A stretch of 5,064 nucleotides of DNA from Candidatus Thorarchaeota archaeon. GTDB lineage: Archaea > Asgardarchaeota > Thorarchaeia > Thorarchaeales > Thorarchaeaceae. The stretch covers positions 1 through 5,064 of the forward strand of contig JAEOST010000711.1 in the NCBI GenBank assembly GCA_016840245.1, read 5' to 3'. The notes beneath the pieces are model-generated. The model saw only the letters and a program-made list of their open reading frames with translations. It was not told the origin of the DNA and ran no database searches. Shown here piece after piece: positions 1 through 5,064 of this stretch (the first letter of the stretch is position 1; the number at the start of each line of letters is the position of its first letter). The position numbers and the translations under genes are program-made.

Positions 1-1750
1 GGATACCTGCACGCTTTGCCTTTCTGCGAGCAGTTTCACGTCGGGTTATGAACCTTCTAAATCGTCGTCCTGTGTCCTCCAATGCAAGCTTAATCTCTCT
101 AAGTAGAACTTCATCTTCAGCTAGAGCCTGTTTGCTCTGACCTTTGAACATAACATGAACATATGCTCCAGCAACATGAATAAAGACCATAATTGGACCT
201 CGTGGGATTCCATTGTCGAAGGTTGGTACTTTGTAATTCTTCCAATTCACACTTGCAGCGGCTTTCCATGTAGCACAATCACTATTATCACGAAGTTTTG
301 GAACCCGATTAACAAATCTCCACAAAACCATTGGAGCTGAACTGGCTGGTTTGATTTCCCCACCATAGGCGATACACACCTCGACTGCAAATGAGAGTCC
401 TTTTCCAGAGGTGGGTTTACGTGTGACTGAAGTCACAAAATCGGGTTTGTAAGCCATCATGATAGTCTGCTCAAATACTTCTTCACCAACAGGTATAACG
501 GTGTCTGTTGGAGGAGCAATATAATCTTCATTCGAGAACGCTTTATACAGTAGCTCGACCTCTGTTTTATCCAATGAATCTGTTGGTGTTCGTAGACTTA
601 GAGTATCAAGCCTTCGTCGACGTAATTCCTTGTTTGCTTTCTCCAGGATAGTTTTTGCCTTGTTCGAGCTAAGTCGACAAAATGCCTTTGTAAGAAAACC
701 ACGAATCTCCAACTCTGAGGTTTCTCTCAACAGGTCCTGAAATTCACCAATCCTAATACTAGCTGGATGTGGCTGTGCGTATTTTGGTTCCTCTGGAAAT
801 CCTTTCACTCTTCGAGGAAAGAAGTGAACTACTCCATACGGGTCAATAAAAACAATCGTAACATGGGAGTTTAGCAGAGAAGCCATCTCTGAGTAAATGT
901 CAGCATAACCTCGACGATACTGAATATTCAGATAATTGAGTCTAATGTATGTACCATGCTCAAATGGGAGGTCCATGTTTATCGGACCACCAACGTAATC
1001 CTTTGTGTTTGCAGTTGTAGTGTAATAGTCAGTTACAGTAGCTTCCTCAGATGTGAATCGTTTGCTGACAACAAAAATCGGCTTTCCAGTTGTGTTCTGT
1101 GCATCACTGAAAGCAGATGGTGCACCAAATCCTTGACTTCCTCTTGTCTGTTTCAGTTTCTCGGATTTACTTGATGCAAGATAGATTCCGTATTTCTCTA
1201 AATCCGCGGGCACCATTCCTACACCGTTATCGAAACAAGTGAATTCATAGACCTTGAAGCCATCCTCATCATCTAGTGGAACAAGGTCAGGCATCTGAAT
1301 CTCTGTCAGCTGCATTACAACAAGTGGTTCTCTCTTGTTAATGAGACTCCTAAACGGAACAAGGAACTTGCGAAATCTAGTAATTCTATCTTCAAGGGAT
1401 TCTTTTCTGCGAGGTGGAATCTCAATTTCCTTACCAGAACGTACATCTTTCTCTAACTTCTTACTTAGTGCGATTGAATCGTAAAGATCATCCTTGAGTT
1501 TCTCTTTAACTTCTTCAACAATCTTCGGGTCCAGATCATCCTTTAGACGGGGTCTCTTACTAGTCTTCCACCACCAACTCTCAAGAGCATCAATTGCATT
1601 ATCTAGAAATTCAATTGCGTACTGAGTGTGCTTGTTTAGACCGGTTTCAAAACCAACAAGCTGAGTTCTCTTACGCATGAACTTAGCAATTGTACCTTGC
1701 TTAATATCGCCGGAAGGAGAACCTCCGCTATTTCGACTCAATTGTTTCAC
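1..1750 (-). CDS. top6B: DNA topoisomerase VI subunit B (partial, C-terminal end outside window)
   Basis: ATPase subunit of the heterotetrameric A2B2 type IIB topoisomerase. ATP-driven dimerisation of B drives strand passage through the break made by subunit A. The 583 visible codons show a GHKL ATPase domain (about 18-265). Its N-box has E47 (expected general base) and N51 (expected Mg ligand), followed by D54-A55. The G1 box DNGVGM is at 174-179 and the G2 box GSQGFG at 204-209. An H2TH region (about 335-410) is followed by APPTD at 412-416. The transducer domain includes AYGG at 461-464, WRFVNRVP at 477-484 and WKNY at 503-506, where K504 is the likely ATP-sensing lysine. The visible end is basic and helical (RRETARRKAKR). 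GTG at 1750 is chosen: the frame is closed by TAG just upstream and no in-frame ATG precedes the N-box; TTG at 1741 is an alternative. About 80 residues (60-141) are inserted between the N-box helix and the next strand, which is atypical; archaeal homologues are about 530 residues in full. The subunit A gene, often adjacent, would lie off the left edge. Confidence 0.93.
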   Translation of the reverse strand, partial: MKQLSRNSGGSPSGDIKQGTIAKFMRKRTQLVGFETGLNKHTQYAIEFLDNAIDALESWWWKTSKRPRLKDDLDPKIVEEVKEKLKDDLYDSIALSKKLEKDVRSGKEIEIPPRRKESLEDRITRFRKFLVPFRSLINKREPLVVMQLTEIQMPDLVPLDDEDGFKVYEFTCFDNGVGMVPADLEKYGIYLASSKSEKLKQTRGSQGFGAPSAFSDAQNTTGKPIFVVSKRFTSEEATVTDYYTTTANTKDYVGGPINMDLPFEHGTYIRLNYLNIQYRRGYADIYSEMASLLNSHVTIVFIDPYGVVHFFPRRVKGFPEEPKYAQPHPASIRIGEFQDLLRETSELEIRGFLTKAFCRLSSNKAKTILEKANKELRRRRLDTLSLRTPTDSLDKTEVELLYKAFSNEDYIAPPTDTVIPVGEEVFEQTIMMAYKPDFVTSVTRKPTSGKGLSFAVEVCIAYGGEIKPASSAPMVLWRFVNRVPKLRDNSDCATWKAAASVNWKNYKVPTFDNGIPRGPIMVFIHVAGAYVHVMFKGQSKQALAEDEVLLREIKLALEDTGRRFRRFITRRETARRKAKRAGI

Positions 1751-1840
1751 TCCATCATACTATCTTGTGCAGCGCAGTTGTATCAATCTAAGAGAGGGAT
1801 GCATAAACCCATTCCCCGGTATAGGTCGTCTTCTGCTCCG

Positions 1841-1848
1841 TATATTAA
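1841..1848 (-). promoter_or_regulatory. Candidate TATA box for top6B
   Basis: On the minus strand this reads TTAATATA, preceded by an A-rich stretch that could serve as a BRE. It matches the archaeal TATA pattern. It lies 91 bases from the GTG start and would imply a 5' leader of roughly 65 bases. A weaker site (CTTAGATT, near 1785-1792) lies closer to the gene. This is assigned from base pattern only. Confidence 0.25.
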
Positions 1849-1879
1849 CGGTTTACGCTCCTCTTATTAGTCATTCGCG

Positions 1880-1929
1880 TGTAAAATTCCTTCTGGTGAC
1901 TCCTAAGACGCTCCAGAAGGTGTTTCACA
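1880..1929. repeat. Imperfect inverted repeat in the top6B-cofE divergent intergenic region
   Basis: The arms are 1880-1896 and 1913-1929, with a 16-base loop. The inner 8 bases (CCTTCTGG at 1889-1896, CCAGAAGG at 1913-1920) pair perfectly. Over all 17 positions 14 are Watson-Crick and one more is a G-T wobble. It sits between two divergent genes, so it could be an operator for a dimeric regulator, a leader-RNA hairpin, or the remnant of a small element. Nothing else recognisable (no tRNA, no convincing ORF) was found in 1751-2010. Confidence 0.5.
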
Positions 1930-1950
1930 AAATATTGTTGTTATGAATGG

Positions 1951-1958
1951 TACTTAAA
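1951..1958 (+). promoter_or_regulatory. Candidate TATA box for cofE
   Basis: TACTTAAA lies about 53 bases upstream of the GTG start. A transcript starting about 25 bases further on would carry a short leader that includes the GAGGT ribosome-binding site. An alternative A/T-rich site (AAAATATT) begins near 1929, at the edge of the inverted repeat. Weak evidence, from pattern only. Confidence 0.22.
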
Positions 1959-1998
1959 CCACAAGCGAATCTAACAACTCAATCCAGTAAAGATATGA

Positions 1999-2004
1999 TG
2001 AGGT
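1999..2004 (+). promoter_or_regulatory. Shine-Dalgarno site for cofE
   Basis: TGAGGT, containing the GAGGT core complementary to the 3' end of 16S rRNA, ends six bases before the GTG at 2011. It supports that GTG over the internal GTG at 2023. An in-frame TGA at 1999-2001 closes the frame upstream, so no longer start is possible. Confidence 0.6.
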
Positions 2005-2010
2005 CTGCTG

Positions 2011-2766
2011 GTGACAAGAGGTGTGATAGAAGTCATTGGAATTGATGGGCTGCCTCTAGTAAAGTATGGAGATAGTCTGATAGAACTAATCCAGATGGGT
2101 CTAGATTCCAGTGGGATTGCCCTGCAAAATCAGGATATCCTGGTCATTGCACATACTATCGTTTCGAAAGTAGAGGGCCGTCTTATTGAGGGTAGGTTAG
2201 TTACAATATCAGAAAGAGCCCAGGAGATTGCGAACCGTAATGGATTCGATCCGATCCAAGTAGAACTAGCTCTGCAGGAGAGTAAAGAGATACTCAGGGA
2301 AGATGGTGTATTAATTACTGAGACCATTAGTGGGTTGATATGTAATTTCAGTGGTGTTGATAAATCAAATGCACCAGAGGGATATTACATTCTACTTCCA
2401 GAAGATGCTGATGCTAGTGCTAAACGTATCAGAGAGGAATTGGAACAACGATCTAGTTGCAAATTGGCTGTAGTTATTTCAGACACACAAGGGAGACCTT
2501 GGCGAAGAGGTTCGGTGAATGTTGCTATTGGATGCTCACGCATTAATGCTTTCAAGTACAACAGAGGACGATTGGACCTTCGTGGAAGAGCCCTCGAAAG
2601 ATCTACTGTCTGTCAGGTTGATGAAGTTGCGGCAGTTGCGGAGCCAATAATGGGACAGGCAGCTGAGGGTATACCTATTGTCATTGTAAGAGGGTACAAT
2701 TACGAAGAAGGATCTGAGGGTGCATCATGTATCAATCGATCTCAAGAAGAAGATCTCTTTAGATAA
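2011..2766 (+). CDS. cofE: Coenzyme F420-0:L-glutamate ligase (F420 gamma-glutamyl ligase)
   Basis: Catalyses GTP-dependent addition of L-glutamate to F420-0, then further gamma-linked glutamates, completing the polyglutamate tail of the deazaflavin cofactor in the cytosol. The 251-residue protein is full length and collinear with the family. It shows VSKVEGR at 51-57, GVDKSNAPEG at 115-124, LLPEDADAS at 128-136, SDTQGRPWRRG at 157-167 and the conserved C-terminal EEDLFR. D117 and D158-T159 have the same spacing as the metal-binding residues D109 and D150-T151 known from the Archaeoglobus enzyme. There is no fused C-terminal nitroreductase-like domain as in actinobacterial FbiB, so this is the archaeal stand-alone form. 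The GTG start is supported by GAGGT six bases upstream. The gene is divergent from top6B and convergent with the zinc-ribbon gene; no other F420 biosynthesis gene is in the window, so it is probably transcribed alone. Confidence 0.96.
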   Translation: MTRGVIEVIGIDGLPLVKYGDSLIELIQMGLDSSGIALQNQDILVIAHTIVSKVEGRLIEGRLVTISERAQEIANRNGFDPIQVELALQESKEILREDGVLITETISGLICNFSGVDKSNAPEGYYILLPEDADASAKRIREELEQRSSCKLAVVISDTQGRPWRRGSVNVAIGCSRINAFKYNRGRLDLRGRALERSTVCQVDEVAAVAEPIMGQAAEGIPIVIVRGYNYEEGSEGASCINRSQEEDLFR

Positions 2767-2778
2767 AAACAGAAAGGA

Positions 2779-2808
2779 GTGGGTCGGAGAAGTTTTTTCA
2801 CCGCCCAC
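2779..2808. terminator. Hairpin between convergent genes, possible terminator
   Basis: GTGGG (2779-2783) pairs with CCCAC (2804-2808). After a bulged T, CGG (2785-2787) pairs with CCG (2801-2803). After an A-A mismatch, GAA (2789-2791) pairs with TTC (2797-2799), leaving a 5-base loop. It lies 12 bases after the cofE stop and 29 bases beyond the stop of the opposing gene. A run of six T (2793-2798) falls in the loop and inner stem; archaeal termination often uses T-runs with or without a hairpin. The structure is seen directly; the termination role is inferred. Confidence 0.4.
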
Positions 2809-2837
2809 ATGTAATTGTTCGATTTCAGAAATTATAG

Positions 2838-3503
2838 CTAGTCTGATTGGTGACCACATTTACCACAAAACCGGTCTCCCGCATCCAATGGTTGACCACA
2901 GTTTTTACAGAAGCCAGAACCTCCACCACCAGCAGAAGATACTCCTCCAGAACCTCCTAATGGAGCACCACACTTACCACAGGATGCAGCGCCTGATGCG
3001 CCTCCAGCTCCACAATATGGACACTTTCCGGACTGTTGCGCTCCGGAGATATTCGCTATTACTGTTGGAATGACTTTCTTCTGTTTGAACTTGAGTTCAA
3101 CATTACCTCCAGATCCAAGGTCAAGAATTAGACGGTCACCACTCTGTGCGGCATTGCTTATTGCAACAAGCGGTAACGCTAGACTCTCAGTATTTCCTTT
3201 ATTGTCTTTGTTGAGGTATGAATCACGTGTCCATGAACTAATGGCAGTACCAACTGCGGCATATCCAATTCCACGTCCAGCAGCACGCAATGCGCGACCA
3301 CCGAGTCCACCCATCTGGCGACCCGCTCCCTCAAGTAGTGCAGCTCCGGCTATTGCTCCTGCAACGGCTCCAAACTTCTTGAGACCACCCATCCGACTTG
3401 GTTTCTTATACCACACAATACGGACATCGGTGACCTCTAATGAGCCATCTTCTCCATCAAATTTTACATCCTTCTCACGTACCATCTTTTTCTCATAATC
3501 CAT
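2838..3503 (-). CDS. Double zinc-ribbon protein with possible PH-like domain and glycine-zipper insert
   Basis: No named family was recognised. From ATG at 3503 (221 residues), an N-terminal beta-rich part has strands near 9-15 and 21-34 (SLEVTDVRIVWYKK). A Gly/Ala-rich segment with GxxxG spacing follows (38-93). Further strands lie at 107-140, then a helix at 142-157. The pattern 'short turn, strand ending in RIVW, later strands, closing helix' resembles PH/GRAM/GLUE folds; this is inference by eye. Two zinc ribbons end the protein: C161/C164/C175/C178 and C199/C202/C213/C216, joined by a Gly/Ser-rich linker. No signal peptide is seen. The frame stays open upstream to a TTG at 3560 (240 residues), but those 19 extra residues look unlike a conserved start, so ATG at 3503 is preferred. 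The MFS gene lies upstream on the same strand, and co-transcription is possible. A role as a membrane-associated adaptor is a guess. Confidence 0.8.
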   Translation of the reverse strand: MDYEKKMVREKDVKFDGEDGSLEVTDVRIVWYKKPSRMGGLKKFGAVAGAIAGAALLEGAGRQMGGLGGRALRAAGRGIGYAAVGTAISSWTRDSYLNKDNKGNTESLALPLVAISNAAQSGDRLILDLGSGGNVELKFKQKKVIPTVIANISGAQQSGKCPYCGAGGASGAASCGKCGAPLGGSGGVSSAGGGGSGFCKNCGQPLDAGDRFCGKCGHQSD

Positions 3504-3576
3504 GGTCGTGAGACCACGATCAGAGTAGGCAACGGTTAGAAAATGCGGCCTGTCAGTCAATTGTAAACACCGATGT

Positions 3577-3589
3577 TCATTCGGAATGA
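3577..3589. promoter_or_regulatory. Perfect 13-bp palindrome upstream of the zinc-ribbon gene
   Basis: TCATTC-G-GAATGA is a perfect 6-1-6 inverted repeat in the 48-105 bp gap between the MFS stop and the zinc-ribbon gene start. It could be an operator for a dimeric helix-turn-helix regulator or a small hairpin at the end of the MFS message. It lies 74 bases upstream of the ATG at 3503. The palindrome is certain; its function is not. Confidence 0.35.
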
Positions 3590-3608
3590 GCGTGTATTAA
3601 CTTTGCTG

Positions 3609-5064
3609 CTACTGGTCAGAATCGTCAAAGACATCATCTGAGGTCTTATCTTTGATTAATTGATCAGATGTTTCAACTTCTAACACATCGTCAGGCCAAC
3701 CTTCTTCGAATGTACCATCACTATCTCTTGTAGCCGCTTTTCTAAGAAGCTCTTCATCTTGCTTAGCAGGTTTTGATTGCTTCAATCCATGACGTATCAT
3801 TATCACACCAATCAGTGATATTGTACCACAGAGTGCAAGGGTTGCTGGGAATCCGATTAATGGTAGCAATAATCCGAAAATCGCTATCTGTGGGAGCGCC
3901 AATATTGTCGCAATTGTGGGTGAGAGTGAATACATACTATTCCGAATTCTATTTGGAATCACATCAAGTAGTTCTCTCATCGTGAGAATCTCAGCGAATG
4001 CTCCAAAGAAACTGGTTGAGATGAATGCAACCAACATCAAGAGAACAGGTATAATGGAAACATAGGGAAGTGTCAACAACGGAATATCTGTCAAAGGTAG
4101 TAAGATATCTATTGTTGGGTCTCCAGGTAATGCAGGTGGGAAGATAGCCATAATCGCGGAGATAGCCAAAAAGAAGAAGAAACCACATGTCTGCATCAGT
4201 CGGAATCGAGGTATCCACTTCTTAGGTTCAAAACGCTGAGACCACACCCCAGACCTCTCTTGCGAGAAGATCCCTGGAAAGAAGAGTATTGTCCTGAACC
4301 CAGCCACAGCTACATCCGTGATGAGATAACTGAAGTATAGTGGAAACAGAATCAGATTACCCCACACCATGATGCTACTGGCCGCTAGCATTCCTCCAAC
4401 AACCAAGTATTTGACGAATTGATTGCTAAACAAAAATCGAATTCCATCTCCCAGAAGGGATGTATATTCACTGTAACTTGGCCTTGCCTGTCTTGATTCC
4501 TCAACCTCAGGGAAGTCTTGTACAAGACGCATAATTGCAATTGCCAGAATAATCATCAAGACTGCTTCTAGTTGAAAGACAAAGGGGCGACCAAAGACCG
4601 CAGCAATTATGCTCCCGGGGATTAGGGCTGATGTCGACACAATTCCCATCACCATCCCAAATTTACCCATGAAAACACCATATTGCCTTCTATCCTCGTC
4701 CCCTGGCATTGCAGCACGATAGTTATTATCAAACCATGCTGGCCATGCACCACTCTGTTGTGAATTAGCTACTCCTTGAACTGCAGATAGAAGAATGAGA
4801 TACCAAAATGGAGTTGCGACATCTACAAATGAAACCATGAAGAAGGAGATTGCGTAACAGATACTTGCTGATGCGAGGACGTATCTTTGACCAATCCAAT
4901 CACCTAAAGCACCAGTTGGATAATCAAGGATGATTTGTATAGCCATCTGAATAGCTATCAGAATGCCGACGTAGGGTAATCCGTCAACATACTTACCAGG
5001 ACCTCCACCGAGAGCTTCGGCAACAAAAATCAGGTAAAATGTTGTGGACATCACAACCGTGAAA
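3609..5064 (-). CDS. Major facilitator superfamily permease (partial, N-terminus outside window)
   Basis: A polytopic membrane transporter; substrate unknown. Counting from GTG at 5054, 481 residues are visible. The frame is still open at the right edge (the preceding codons read FTV), and TM1 would start at residue 1 with no N-terminal cytoplasmic lead. The true start is therefore probably beyond the window. About 12 hydrophobic segments are seen, near 1-12, 27-47, 58-76, 83-97, 132-154, 160-178, 213-235, 236-262, 288-306, 332-354, 377-400 and 402-422. The loop after TM2 carries an MFS motif A variant, GALGDWIGQR (48-57), preceded by DYPTG, the usual gating signature. A long charged loop (179-212) joins the two six-helix halves. 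TM4 is followed by GAWPAWFDN (102-110), similar to a motif often seen in drug-efflux-like MFS proteins. The tail (423-481) is cytoplasmic and acidic. Efflux is the likeliest direction, but this is inference. Confidence 0.93.
   Translation of the reverse strand, partial: FTVVMSTTFYLIFVAEALGGGPGKYVDGLPYVGILIAIQMAIQIILDYPTGALGDWIGQRYVLASASICYAISFFMVSFVDVATPFWYLILLSAVQGVANSQQSGAWPAWFDNNYRAAMPGDEDRRQYGVFMGKFGMVMGIVSTSALIPGSIIAAVFGRPFVFQLEAVLMIILAIAIMRLVQDFPEVEESRQARPSYSEYTSLLGDGIRFLFSNQFVKYLVVGGMLAASSIMVWGNLILFPLYFSYLITDVAVAGFRTILFFPGIFSQERSGVWSQRFEPKKWIPRFRLMQTCGFFFFLAISAIMAIFPPALPGDPTIDILLPLTDIPLLTLPYVSIIPVLLMLVAFISTSFFGAFAEILTMRELLDVIPNRIRNSMYSLSPTIATILALPQIAIFGLLLPLIGFPATLALCGTISLIGVIMIRHGLKQSKPAKQDEELLRKAATRDSDGTFEEGWPDDVLEVETSDQLIKDKTSDDVFDDSDQ

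Noticed and set aside
155..1174. Plus-strand open frames at 155-340 and 956-1174
   Set aside because: Both are antisense to well-conserved parts of top6B and show no domain of their own.
1328..1573. Reading the Top6B insert as the same insertion seen in plant TOP6B
   Set aside because: The plant insert, as I recall it, follows the beta strand after the N-box helix. Here the insert precedes that strand, so homology is not supported.
1677..1946. Plus-strand open frame of 89 codons
   Set aside because: It overlaps the start of top6B on the other strand and the inverted repeat, and the translation resembles no domain. It is a chance frame.
1751..2010. Possible tRNA or C/D box RNA in the divergent intergenic region
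   Set aside because: No T-loop GTTCRA motif or cloverleaf is found on either strand. ATGATGA at 1995-2001 resembles a C box but has no matching D box.
2130..2327. Minus-strand open frame of 65 codons
   Set aside because: It lies wholly inside cofE on the opposite strand and is a shadow.
2720..3073. Plus-strand open frame of 117 codons after cofE
   Set aside because: It overlaps the end of cofE in another frame and runs antisense through the Cys-rich region. The His-rich translation comes from reverse-reading zinc-ribbon codons.
3070..3498. Plus-strand open frame of 142 codons
   Set aside because: It is fully antisense to the zinc-ribbon gene. Its Pro/Ala/Ser-rich translation is the mirror of the Gly/Ala-rich segment, not a protein signal.
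3773..4218. Open frames at 3773-3985 (plus) and 3991-4218 (minus)
   Set aside because: Both lie within the conserved MFS coding region in other frames.

Overview
The window looks archaeal. It carries a B subunit of the archaeal type II topoisomerase (Topo VI), a free-standing coenzyme F420 gamma-glutamyl ligase, a zinc-ribbon protein of the kind common in archaea, GTG/TTG starts and a GAGGT-type Shine-Dalgarno site. The zinc-ribbon protein, which has a possible PH/GLUE-like part, and the moderate base composition make an Asgard archaeon (Thorarchaeia-like) a reasonable guess. The sequence alone does not prove that lineage.

Layout: (1) 1-1750, minus strand: Topo VI subunit B, complete at its N-terminus and running off the left edge. 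It keeps the GHKL ATPase, H2TH and transducer motifs but has a charged insert of about 80 residues inside the ATPase fold. (2) 1751-2010: a 260-bp divergent intergenic region with candidate promoters for both flanking genes and a 17-bp-arm imperfect inverted repeat. (3) 2011-2766, plus strand: cofE, full length with its metal-binding residues. (4) 2767-2837: a short convergent spacer with a hairpin. (5) 2838-3503 (or to 3560), minus strand: a small protein with a possible PH-like beta domain, a glycine/alanine-rich zipper segment inserted in it, and two C-terminal zinc ribbons. (6) 3561-3608: a gap with a perfect 13-bp palindrome. (7) 3609-5064, minus strand: a major facilitator superfamily permease that runs off the right edge at its N-terminus and ends in an acidic cytoplasmic tail.

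The genes do not form one obvious pathway. Topo VI (DNA supercoil and decatenation control) and CofE (F420 tail glutamylation) are divergently transcribed housekeeping genes. The MFS permease and the zinc-ribbon protein lie in tandem and could be co-transcribed. The two most unusual items are the insert in Top6B and the domain make-up of the zinc-ribbon protein. No RNA gene, CRISPR array, insertion sequence or clear mobile element is visible.
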